From the NCBI GenBank assembly GCA_946902875.1, contig OX336358.1:15245694-15309693 (forward strand): DNA of 64,000 nucleotides, in the 5' to 3' direction. Below are positions 1-10,300 of this stretch, piece by piece. How positions within the stretch are numbered: position 1 is the first letter of the stretch; each line of letters begins with the position of its first letter. The DNA comes from Nematopogon swammerdamellus (lineage: Eukaryota > Arthropoda > Insecta > Lepidoptera > Adelidae). The translations under genes and the position numbers were made by a program. The notes beneath the pieces are model-generated. The model made no database searches and was not told the DNA's origin. It saw nothing but the letters and a program-made list of their open reading frames with translations.

Positions 1-21
1 TGTGTCATAGGGCAGGGCAAA

Positions 22-916
22 TGAGGAGCAGCGGAACAAAATCACACATATCCACTTTTTCCGTAAGTGTTTTTTATCGATTCAACATCTTTATCTGTCC
101 TTATATTGCTCTTGAGTCCGTGTACACTTATATAATGTATATATTTATTATATATATATATATATATATACATTATATTTATTTATGTAGTTTTTATTTA
201 TTAAAATATTATCTATAATATATTTAGTATATGTACATTTTTTCTTTTTTTTTGTAATTAGATTTAAGCACTTGTTTCATGTCTCTTTCTTCTTGCCACT
301 CCATAACCACTCTGTAAATAATAAGGCGTACTGTAAGAGAACCCTATGTTTAGAGTTAAGTATTTGCCTGTTGTACAAATTTTGAGTGCAATAAAGATAT
401 TTGATTTGATTGATTTGATCTTTAGCCCTGCATTATATCGAATAGCAGTTTTATAGTATTCAAAATTACACTAATTGCTCTTGTATATGGCTAGAAATCC
501 AACGTTTTCATCAGAATCACACATATCCTGGTACAAAGTCGTATTTTGATGTCAAACTCTAAACTTGAGATCATAATCACACAAATGAAATAGAATAATG
601 ATGAAACTATCTAAAACTAAATAAATAAATTAAATAAACCTACTTATAAAACCTACTAACAGATCTATAAACAACTAATAAACCTATAAAAGAAAACTAG
701 TAAGATCTATTTTAGATTTAGTATAGTTTTTAATTTAATGTTGTTATTTATTTATAATATTTCATTATGCCATAATAAAACTTCAATACATTTTGAATAA
801 TGATTGGATTGGAAAAATTTGCACCAAAATCACACATATATTAGTTTATTAGTTTTTTGGCTCTCCTGTAAAAAAAGTTAATGTGGACATGTGTGATTTT
901 GTTCCATTGCTCCTCA
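22..916. mobile_element. TIR element (MITE-like), about 0.9 kb
   Basis: The two ends are inverted repeats of 34 bp with about 31 matches. The left end starts TGAGGAGCAGCGGAAC at 22 and the right end finishes GTTCCATTGCTCCTCA at 916. The motif ATCACACATAT recurs inside. No transposase frame is visible, so this is probably a non-autonomous DNA transposon. Around 340-415 it holds a LINE-like 3' end with a TTTGAT-rich tail. No clear target duplication was seen. Confidence 0.6.
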
Positions 917-966
917 AATGTCTTTAGACAGTTTAGTAGTCTAACTTGTAGCCTATTTCACTACCT

Positions 967-1353
967 TTTTTTTTTATGGAATCTGACACGGTTGGCTACA
1001 TCACCTGCAACGTCCGTGATGTCAGCCCATAACACCGGGTGAAGTAGGTGCCATGCCAGTGCTTCCCCCTTTGATCGTGCCGGCTACACTGAACTGGTCG
1101 GAAAACACAAACTATTTACATAGCCGTTTTGACCGACGTTTCATTCAGTGCGGTGGTACCAACCCGGGCGGGTTAAACCCTACCACCAAGTAAAATTAGG
1201 AGGGAAGGGACCTTCAGTTTTACGAGGAATCCGAACCTCGGTCAGCCTCCAACGGTCAGCGGTCACCCATCCAAGTACTGACCGCACCCAGCGTTGCTTA
1301 ACATTCAATAGCGACAGTTGACTGTCTGCACCACTGAGCTATCGAGGCTGACG
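967..1353 (-). mobile_element. SINE-A, full length
   Basis: Read on the minus strand it begins GTCAGCCTCGATAGCTCAGTGG, which holds a tRNA A-box-like TAGCTCAGTGG. A 5S rRNA-like block (CAGTACTTGGATGGGTGACCG) and a B-box-like GGTTCGGATTCC follow. The body contains GGTGGTAGGG and GGTACCACCGCACTGAATG, and the copy ends GTCAGATTCCAT plus poly(A). It is the best local reference for this family. Confidence 0.8.
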
Positions 1354-1387
1354 AACCTTCGGTGAAGTGTCGGTTATACTCATTTTA

Positions 1388-1649
1388 AAGCGGCGGGTGG
1401 CCGAGTGGTTTCGACATCGGCTTCTCATGCGAGAGATCCGAGGTTCGAATCCGGTCGGCGTGTACCAATGAGTTTTTTCTGACGAAAAAAATTATGTGCA
1501 TACCTGTTGTACACCGGTTCACCGTTCGGAACCGGTGTAAAACTGTAGGTCCCTTCCCTTGCCCCTTACTAGGTGGTAGGCTTAAATTGTGGCCGACTGG
1601 GTTGGTACCACCGTACTGGATGTAAGATGGCCGCACAGCAGCCTCGGTT
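1388..1649 (+). mobile_element. SINE-B, tRNA-Leu/Ser-like head
   Basis: The head reads GCGGGTGGCCGAGTGG and then GAGGTTCGAATCC, a canonical Pol III A box (TGGCCGAGTGG) and B box (GGTTCGAATCC) at tRNA-like spacing. The body (TAGGTCCCTTCCCTT, TAGGTGGTAGG, GGGTTGGTACCACCGTACTGGATG) is homologous to the SINE-A body. The copy abuts the poly(A) end of the next SINE and lacks its own tail. Confidence 0.8.
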
Positions 1650-1976
1650 GTTTTTTTTAAGTAAACTGACACGGTTGGCTACATCATCTACTACAACATC
1701 CGTGATGTCAGCCCATAGCACCGGGTGAACTAGGTGCCACGTCAGTGCCTCCCTTAGGTCGTGCCGGCTACACTGAACTAGACGGCAAACACAACATAGC
1801 CGTTGCGACCGATCTTTTATTCAGTGCGGTGGTACTAACCCGGGCGGGTTAAACCCTACCACCTAGTAATATAAGAAGGGAGTCATATCCCTTAGTCGCC
1901 TTTTACGACATACACGGGGAGAGATGCAGTGGGGCTATTCTCTTAAAGTACCGGCCCCACACGGTACTGTACGTAC
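1650..1976 (-). mobile_element. SINE-C, Rep-D head fused to SINE-A body
   Basis: On the minus strand the copy starts ACCGTGTGGGGCCGGTACTT, the 5' hairpin of Rep-D. It switches after GGCGACTAAGGGATATGACTC to the SINE-A body and ends in the SINE-A tail with poly(A). Three more copies here have the same junction, so it is a replicating chimera and not a chance nesting. Confidence 0.75.
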
Positions 1977-1999
1977 TACATAGGTTTTTAAATTACCGT

Positions 2000-2104
2000 C
2001 ACCGAGCTACTAGTTTTAGTATCATACATAGAGTCTAAAAACGCAGTATCTCATAAAAGAAAGTTACTTACTCCGTGACCATCCCTTACAGATTTATTAG
2101 AAGT
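2000..2104 (+). repeat. Rep-I dispersed repeat
   Basis: This block, about 100 bp with GTATCTCATAA and AAAGTTACTTACTCCGTGACC, recurs at 52640-52745 with scattered differences. Class and full extent are unknown. Confidence 0.5.
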
Positions 2105-2105
2105 A

Positions 2106-3841
2106 GGGTAAACTATACAATGATTGGCACCTTAAGACAAGCTCTGACTTTGATTGCTTGCCATTAATTCAATTACCTCTTTAGACAAAATTAAGCATTT
2201 TTGAGAGATACTTTTGGATATAGGTTTGCAAATAAAAAAAAAATGTTTTACATTTTCATAGTTTTTAATAGATTTTTTTTAAATTTTACAAAAATATGTC
2301 TAAAAGTATAGTCATTGGCATAGGATGTACAAACATTGGCACATAAGAATTAGTTATTGGCACTAGGGACATAATGTCTTATTTAACAGTTTTAAACAGT
2401 TATTTTTAAATGTTCAACGTAAAAACCAACAAAAAAATGTCTTAACTTATTATTTAATATGTAGGAAATACGAATCTTTAATCAGTCTGGTCTTAATCCT
2501 TAAATAAGAGGTAATCGAATACTCGAATATTAAGTCTGATAACTCATCTTCATTACGCAAAGTTTCTTTCCTTTGAAACACCTTCTTTATATCCTTAGAT
2601 ATAAAAAAATCTTTTGGTGTCTTTACCGTATGAACATATTCTGGATTCTCTTGTTTTATAACTATTTTACTTGGTTTTGTATTAGTTATTTGTACATTTA
2701 TGTCGGATGTGATTTTAACCTTTGATGTAGTTTTGTGCATAATATTCTTTTTTCCAAGTTTTTCAAAATCTATTTGTCTATTTGTCTTTTTAGCTCCGCC
2801 CTGTTGGGTATGTTTTGTTGGTTTTAAGAACACTTAACGGTAAATAATCGTTACTATCATTGTTATAATTTTTATTTTGTTTTACAGCCGTTTTCTTCTT
2901 CTTTGGCTTGACTTAAGACTTACCTTTATTTTTAAATTTATTTTCTTCCTTTGGCGTTTCCGTTCTTGTTTTATATTTTCTTTCTTTTGTTTCTTATCTA
3001 ATTTCTTTTTTTCTTGTACAAGCCAGTCAGCACTGGTTAAAACAAATAACGGTTTATCACTAATATGTTTAACTCTGCATACAGGTGTCTTCGGCTAGAG
3101 TAAAGTATTCTTCAGCGTTGTTTTTTCAGGAGTTTGTTCTTCACGTTCAAATCACACATCAATCATTGGCATTACTAAATGTACAATAATTGACACCCTG
3201 ACAATAATTGTAGTGATTGACACAACATCAGTATATAGTGATTAGCACCCCTGTTAGTATAATGAATGGCAGTGCCAAGAATTCGTAGCCACGTGATTTT
3301 ATATTTTTTTTAAATAATAGATTTTATAAGATCCTATTTTTGACTTCTGAAATTGTTGAAACACAAAGCAACAATAAAAAGATCGACATTGAGTCATTGG
3401 CATAGGTGCCAAACAATTAGACATGAGTACAAGAAAAAAATCAATCGTTGGCACCCAATTAAATTGCGGTTAGGTTGAGTAAATACTACTAAAAACCAAT
3501 TAAAATGGTTGTTTAATTTAAAACTAAACCCAGAAAGTAATTCTTTACATGATATTCACAACACAAAACTTAAATAAGATAGTTTTTAACATGCCTGTCC
3601 TTGTTGAATCTGTAAGAAACTCCGCGAAACACGCGCAATCTCCGGACCCCTCGAGTTTTTTTTTTGCTGTGTTACCAGGTAAGTAAATACAAAAATTACC
3701 AGAAACACCTTATAATGTTATCAACACAGATTGGAAAAAAAGCGCCAATATGCTTTTTTTTATACACCATTTCTTAATATTCGTGTTTACAACACCAAAT
3801 GCCAATCACTAATGCGGTGCCAACAATAGTATAGTTTACCC
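2106..3841. mobile_element. TIR DNA transposon, TA target, subterminal TTGGCA repeats
   Basis: The ends are inverted repeats of 26 bp with 23 matches, starting GGGTAAACTATAC, and both are flanked by TA. The motif (A/G)TTGGCA(C/T) or close variants recurs about a dozen times in the two subterminal regions, as seen where a transposase binds repeated sites. Remains of coding sequence are on the minus strand. The TA target fits the Tc1/mariner/pogo group, but the superfamily is an inference. Confidence 0.6.
2924..3150 (-). pseudogene. lysine-rich transposase-like C-terminal tail, broken
   Basis: The minus strand reads VCRVKHISDKPLFVLTSADW and then a Lys/Arg/Gln-rich stretch, ending at AAG followed by a GTAAGT splice-donor-like sequence at 2918-2923. 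An in-frame TAG lies directly upstream (3095-3097), after a segment EEQTPEKTTLKNTLL. The phrase KPLFVLTS.DWL followed by a basic linker resembles the region after the DDE domain in pogo/Tigger/jerky-type transposases. That is recognition from memory and not a search result. The catalytic domain is absent. Position inside a TA-flanked TIR element supports a deleted transposon. Confidence 0.4.
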
Positions 3842-3925
3842 TATATTGATTTAATACATTTTAATACAGAAATTTTCGTCAGCTTTATTTCCTTGCGAAG
3901 AAAAATTGACAAGAATTTATATTTT

Positions 3926-4311
3926 GTCAGCCTCGGTAGCTCAGTGGTGCGGTCGTTCGACTGTTGTTAAGCAACCCTGAGCACGGTCAGTACTTGGATG
4001 GGTGACCGCTCGTCCGTTAGAGGCCGACCGTGGTTCGGATTCCACGTAAAACTGTAGGTCCCTTCCCTTCATACCCTACTAGGTGGTAGGGTTTATCCCG
4101 CCCGGATTGGTACTACCGCACTGAATGAAACGTCGGTCGAAACGGCTATGTTAATAGTTAGTGTTTTCCGTTCAGTTCAGTGTGGCCGACACGAAATGTA
4201 GGGAAGCACTGACATGGCACCTAGTTCACCCGGTGTTATGTATGGGCTGACATCACGGAATACATCGCCTAGTTAGATGAAGCCAACCGTGTCAGTTTCC
4301 ATAAAAAAAAA
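3926..4311 (+). mobile_element. SINE-A, full length
   Basis: It starts GTCAGCCTCGGTAGCTCAGTGG, carries the 5S-like GGTCAGTACTTGGATGGGTGACCGC and ends GTGTCAGTTTCCAT plus poly(A). All modules of the family are present. Confidence 0.85.
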
Positions 4312-4499
4312 TATATTTATCTAATAAGTAATCTAAAAACCATCAATATAAAACATAAATCTATACATTTTACTCCAACAATAGTACGATACGCCATAGC
4401 AATCTTCTTAAGTTGATTGTCAACAGTACTGATATAGAGAAATGAAAGTTTGACATTTGATCTAAACAAGCAGATTGAGAGCTTAACAATAAGTGAACT

Positions 4500-4645
4500 C
4501 ATTGGAGGTGAATTTAATTTAATACGATTGAAATGTGTCGCCGAAGGCCGGGAGGACTGGAGGAAAATTGGAGAGGCTATGTCCAGCAGTGGACGCTTAC
4601 ACGCTGACCGACTGTGCCGCCGACGCTCTGGCCATAAACAAAAAA
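4500..4645 (+). pseudogene. RTE-like LINE 3' coding end
   Basis: The frame gives EDWRKIGEAMSSSGRLHADR, matching the usual last residues of insect RTE-type LINE open reading frames (W...G.A.....GR..AD). Only the tail is present, and no RT domain lies upstream. Confidence 0.5.
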
Positions 4646-4718
4646 ACTGTTTTAAAAAAGAGGGTCCGAATATGATTCAAAATATTATTTAACACTTTTC
4701 AGTTGTAGTTATATCACA

Positions 4719-5540
4719 CTAGCTTTTACCCGCGGCTTCGCCCGCGTTAAAATCGGTGTGCAATTCCAACGATATTACATACATACGTGTCTTGATCATT
4801 CATCACTTGTCATTGATAACCTCCTTTTTTAAGTAGGTAAAAATATAAGAAACATCTTTTTTAGAAGTATCAAGCAACATGCCAATGTATATGTTATAAA
4901 AAAAATTATATTAACACTAAAAACAAAATAGTATTAAAATATTTGTTTAATTTCCGCAAATAATATAGATGTATTAAAATTAAAATGTATTCTCGCTATG
5001 CATGCGAGAAGGAAACGGCTGCTGAACCCTCTGTGCGTGACACAACAAACTCTGTATGTGAACACCGTTCGCACTTAGCAAGGTTGTTTTAACGATTGTG
5101 ATTTAATTCTTAAAACGTACCTATGGTAACAAACAGTTGACTGGAAGAAATCTCTGTGAGGGAAGGATAAGTCCACCTTTGCACCTCATGTGAATTTTAT
5201 TAGGTTTCTGTAAAATGTTTTTGAAGGAATAAAGTATCTATTTATATTGTTTGTACCGTTTTAATAAAAAGAAAACACACATTTTAAGAAATATTTATTT
5301 CAAGATTTATCTATTTAAATTATTATGAATTTACTTTAATATTTATTGGTAGGACTTTTTGTTTTAGATTTAAATAGGTAATTTTCATGTAATACCTTAG
5401 GTAATTTTATTTAATTTTAATTTGATAAGAACTACTCTTTCCATTGGTGCTCACCCCATCAAAATCTGCTCAGTGGTTCCAGAGTTTACTTCAAAGATAC
5501 ATACATACAGACAGACGTTCCCTTTTATAAGAAGTAGAGA
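4719..5540 (-). mobile_element. non-autonomous Helitron, complete
   Basis: On the minus strand the 5' end is TCTCTACTTCTTATAAAAGG (at 5540) and the 3' end is a GC hairpin (GCGGGCGAAGCCGC) followed by CTAG (4719-4722). The flanking bases are A before TC and T after CTAG, the A|T insertion rule of Helitrons. No Rep/helicase gene is present, so it depended on an autonomous relative. Confidence 0.8.
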
Positions 5541-5721
5541 TAGAGATATGGAGATAATTAGGTTTATGTATATGTTTAATTTTAAATTGTATTAATCCTA
5601 TTATATTTACATTAAAATTAAAATTAACATTTAAAGAAAGTAGTTCTCTTTTCCTTGCGCTGCATAGCAAGCCACACCACACACAGCGCAGTATTACAAA
5701 CACATAAATCTGTGTCACTAA

Positions 5722-5825
5722 ATGGTGTTATTACAAATATTTGAGATTTCAACGACGAAGAGGAAAGTACATTCATATTATGAACTTTCGATATCTCACT
5801 CGCGAATAGCATGTCATACGATCCG
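5722..5825 (+). CDS. possible upstream coding exon (weak)
   Basis: An open frame from ATG at 5722 ends at a good donor, CG|GTGAGT (5825/5826). It stops two bases into a codon, which is phase-compatible with the Osiris exon at 7300. The peptide (MVLLQIFEISTTKRK...) has no signal peptide or the cysteines expected of an Osiris N-terminus. It may be chance or an untranslated exon. The real 5' exons may lie left of the window. Confidence 0.2.
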
Positions 5826-5925
5826 GTGAGTGCAAATAACTCAGTGTGAAAGTGAAGTGTGTAAAAGTTAAATTACAAATTTTAAAAACTCCGACCCTTA
5901 ATTAGTGAAAAATAAATCGCGTTTA

Positions 5926-6260
5926 TTGTTTATTGTATAATTTCATCCATAGGTAGGTAACCTACGCTTGGACATGTCGAAAATTCCGCCAGTTCTAAAT
6001 TCAATGCGAAGAAGAACTGACAAACAAACTTCGCAAGTCACAATGTTTTGTTAGTACCTTATAAGTATTATATTATAGTAACTTACAAATAATTAACCCA
6101 TACTACCGCTCACAAGAGCATTAATATTTACAGCATAAACATGAACATGAATACTGAAGAATTTGACCACACTGCCTATTTAAATTACCTATATCTGGTG
6201 TATAGTGCCATCGTCAATTTTGATACTTCATATTATATCAAGTCAAAAAATAAATAAAAA
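5926..6260 (+). repeat. Rep-F copy
   Basis: It shares GTCGAAAATTCCGCCAGTTC, GCGAAGAAGAACTGACAAAC and GACCACACTGCCTATTTA with copies near 7783 and 27412. The central part can fold as GCGAAG...CTTCGC. Class is unknown; it resembles Rep-G in the AAGAAC.GACAA core. Confidence 0.6.
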
Positions 6261-6654
6261 TTAGTTTACATTTATTACAAAAAGATGTAATAAGTCATAT
6301 AAAAAAAAAAAATTATGATACAAAGTGTATCCAAATGTCAAATTGTCAAAGTTTGTTAGTGGAAAAAACAGTAGTCAAACTCTTAGATAAAATTACGGTC
6401 AGTTAATGCATCCTTAATAGTGTAGTGTAGTAGCGTTTACTTACAAAGGATAGATAGATAGATAGAAATACTTTATTGCTTCAAAAAAACATTTACATGA
6501 ACAGACAATAAGTAATGTGCATGAGGGGCAAAGGCGGACTTATCCCTTAACAAGGATTTCTCCCAGTCAACCTTTGGATGTTTGAGAGTCGTATGTTGCG
6601 AGATATAAGTAGGTAGGTTAAAGTATAGGTTGAGTGTGGGAAAGTAAAATATAA

Positions 6655-6990
6655 TATAATAAAAAGGAGTCGGGTAAAAGGACCGTAAAAGACCGGATAA
6701 AAGAACCAGATAAAAACAAGTAAAAGGAGTCGGGGGACCGATAAGTAAATTCCCGCGCTGCTCTGAGTTTTTACATTTTATTTACTTAGCGGCCCCACGA
6801 CTCTTTTAATTAATGTATAAAGCGGCCGATATCGGCCGCTCCGTAGGAGATGGGTGTAAACGCGAATTATTTTTGACATTTTAATGGTCGGGAGTTTTTT
6901 AAATTAGTAATTTAATTAGTATTTCAAGCTATTGTTAAAAAACCGCATGTAAATCGGTCCACTTTTTAATATAATAATTTTTTTTATTAC
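6655..6990. repeat. GTCGGGGG-ended foldback repeat
   Basis: It holds GAGTCGGGGGACCG(A/C)TAAGTAAAT and CTTAGCGGCCCCACGACTC in inverted orientation, then a Rep-K-like stretch with CGCAT.(T)AAATCGGTCCA. It is homologous to the cleaner foldback at 32508-32700. Confidence 0.5.
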
Positions 6991-7054
6991 TTAATTAGGT
7001 ACTTGATTAATTGATTGCAAACATAGCTAACAACCATCACAATTAAACCGGTTC

Positions 7055-7125
7055 TTGCCGGTTCCTCGTCGTGGGTGTAATCGAACCGGATGGAACAAAT
7101 TATGACAAGTTCGAGTGCAATCTTA
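7055..7125 (-). repeat. Rep-G fragment
   Basis: The reverse complement reads TTCGAACTTGTCA...TTCGATTACACCCACGA, matching the Rep-G copies at 40396 and 63155. The copy is truncated. Confidence 0.45.
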
Positions 7126-7299
7126 CTGCCTTAGGAATACTTCATAAGCTATGTCCATGTGCGTCGTTATACACCTTATGGGTGGATCGGCGCCACTTTC
7201 TATTAAAATAAATAAATAAATAAATAATGTATTATAAGTTATTTATTGAAGATAATTAATTCCTAATTAAGTTATATGAAAATTTCCACTTTTTTTCAG

Positions 7300-7379
7300 G
7301 GACCCAACCGGCTCCGATCTACTCAACGTGAAGTTTCAGCCCGGTGAGCTGCGGGATGCTGCGAGGACATTCGAGGAGG
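7300..7379 (+). CDS. Osiris exon n-2
   Basis: It lies between a T-rich CAG acceptor (7297-7299) and a GTATGT donor (7380). It encodes DPTGSDLLNVKFQPGELRDA and RTFEE, with the codon for the following Ala split 1+2. This is the acidic/amphipathic stretch before the ARGK motif. Confidence 0.8.
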
Positions 7380-10300
7380 GTATGTGTTGGAATTTTGAAA
7401 AAAAAAATATAAAATTAATTAAGTATTGTTCAAGGGCTGGACTTAAATACAGCGCTCAGTTTTTTTTTCCCCTTTTTCCTTCTGTAATTGTTTAAATGTG
7501 TGTGTTAATTAATATTACTTGAATTGATTGTTTAAATGTGTCTTAATATGTAAAAATAATGTAAAAATAATAATTCATTAGACTCAGCATAGGCTGTGTT
7601 CAGTCCTTTTTTCCCCCTTTTTCCTTCTGTAATTGTTTAAATGTGTGTGTTAATTAATATTACTTGTCTTGATTGTTTAAATGTGTCTTAATATGTAAAA
7701 ATAATGTAATGCTGTAGGGGAAAATAAATATTTCTTTCTTTCTTTCTTTCTTTTCGAGTACTGCAGGCGAGTTATTTTCATATTGTTTATTGTATAATTT
7801 CATCCATAGGTAGGTAACATACGCTTGGACATGTCGAAAATTCCGCCAGTTCTAAATTCAATGCGAAGAAGAACTGACAAACTTCGCAAGTCACAATGTT
7901 TTGTTATAGTAACTTGTAATAAGGTTTTTCATTAGTAGGTAACGATACGCTAAGGGGTGTATGTGTATCAGATACTGATCACGTTTTCCCATCCCAATAA
8001 TTTTTTTTACGATATTAAAAACGTACTATTACGGTGAAATACGCGCACTTCACGTATTAAATTTGAGGAGTGAGTAGGTTTTTTATATCGTAAAAATTTT
8101 TTTATGGGGATTTATCTGTTACACATACGCCCCTTAGAGTATCGCGTATCGTATCGCGCATAGCGTATCGTTACCTACTAATGAAAGACCTTATATTATA
8201 GTAACTTACAAATAATTAACCCATACTACCGCTCACAAGAACATTAATATTTACAGCATAAACATGAATACTCAAGAATCTGACCACTCTGCCTATTTAC
8301 ATTATCTACTATATTATTATACCGTGTGGGGCCGGTACTTAAAAAGAATAGCCCCACTGCATCTCTCCCCGTGCATGTCGTAAAAGGCGACTAAGGGATA
8401 AGGACAAGATACTGTGCTAAAGGGCGACAGTCTCGCCACCTCTCACCTTGGCACGGTACTTCCACCAAGTCATGCAGCAGGTGGTTCTTCGTGCCTTACT
8501 TGCTGCTTGATCGATCGATGTCTTGTTCGAATACTTTGCGAAACGTGGTGGTCGGTGTTGTGCTGTAATTTAGCAGAGTTCTTGCAGCACAACACCGATT
8601 GCTCTGCTTACCCCGATTTTCCGGATTCAGCGTGTGTGATATGTATGTATATGTATTATTAATTATTATACAACGTATCCCAAAACTCAACGTCAAGCGG
8701 GAACCAGGGAGTAGGCCAGTTAATGACTAACTAGCTAGGGAAAAATAAGAAAAAAAAATCGGAGTCATTTGTTTTTTATGATATGACCATTTTTTGAAAA
8801 ACGTTGAAAATTTCTCGTACAACGTTTTTAGGTACTACGACTACAAATTTGCAAATATAATTGTTAATTTTTTTTTATTGGTAGCCTAAATAACTCTACT
8901 ATTGATCAGTATCCCAAATAAAACCAGAATCCCTACCTGCAGTTTTACCAAAAAAAAAATTCAGAAATTTTTTTTTCTAAAAAAATTTATCACTCAGATT
9001 TTTTTTTCTTATTTTTCCCTGGCTAGTCATAAACTGGCCTACTCCCTGGTTCCCGCTTGACGTTGAGTTTTGGGACACCCTGTATAGTACATTGATGTTG
9101 ATACAATTATACAATACAATAATATAACGAAACGATCTAAATATTGAAAAAGGTACACACACGAAAAACAATTATATATACACAACATTTAACAATATGT
9201 CATCCATCATTATTAAAGATATACGCGCGTATTCTCGGTAAAGTCGTGCAAGAGACGACGACGTAGGTACATTCGTGGGAGAAAAAGAAAACACGTTCTA
9301 CGGATTGCGTTGCGTTTTGCCGTGATCTTGCGCACCGGCACCGCTGTTGCGTGATATGACATAACGTTCAAAGTCAATGCCCTTGCGCGGGCGGCGCAAG
9401 CGCGTAGACCGCAACGCCTCCGCCGAGTGGGGCGGACTCGGGCGGCTGTAGTACGTTTCTGCGGTCAAGGCCAAAACTACGAGGTGATTTAGTAGCGGTG
9501 TTTATTATTTGGGTGGATCAACTTTTTCTTGTTTTTGGTGGTATCTGTCTGAAAAAAAATAAAAAAACCCGACTGCGTAAAAAAATAACTTTCAATAAAA
9601 ACTGAAAAGAAAAAAACAAGTCCAGTAGTCTAGAACTCTGATGTAATATTGAATAACTACACCATTGAAATAGTTTCATGATCGATACACAAATATAAAA
9701 CCAATAATAAACTCTAATGCGGAACATAGAGACTTTAACAGTCGGGACCCATTAAAATTTTCCCAATAATGGGTCCCGACTGTTAAAGTCGCTATGTTCC
9801 GCATTAGAGTTTATTATTGGTTTTATATTTGTGTATCGATCATGAAACTATTTCAATGGTGTAGTTATTCAATATTACATCAGAGTTCTAGACTACTGGA
9901 CTTGTTTTTTTCTTTTCAGTTTTTATTGAAAGTTATTTTTTTACGCAGTCGGGTTTTTTTATTTTTTAAATAAACTTTTTTTATTTTACACTTTTTAGTT
10001 AGGATTATATGACGGTAAATTTTGCGAACTTGTCATTTCATTGAGGGAGTTAATATCGTGGGGATTATTAAGTAGCTTGCGGTGGTCTAAATACCTAAAT
10101 AAGTAAGTGGCCCTGTAACAAAGTGCCCGTGTTGTCCTTCTATTCTGGTCTCTGTCCCTAATTTTGGCCACATAGTGAATTATTTGCATTACAGGAAGGT
10201 GTGGAACTAAGCTTGCGATGGCTTCACCGAACATATCCGGGCTCATCGGCAGTAGAGGAGGGTGTTAATCGAGGTCGGGACTAGCGAGTGGCCACTCTAA

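Noticed and set aside
1388..1465. tRNA gene (Leu/Ser-like)
   Set aside because: A and B boxes are present but no acceptor-stem pairing; it is continuous with a dispersed SINE body.
2450..2833. 127-codon lysine-rich minus frame as a host gene
   Set aside because: It begins at a GTG with an in-frame stop just upstream and lies inside a TIR transposon; most likely decayed transposon sequence.
3950..4010. 5S rRNA gene
   Set aside because: Only the internal control part matches, and it is embedded in a repeated SINE with tRNA-like flanks.
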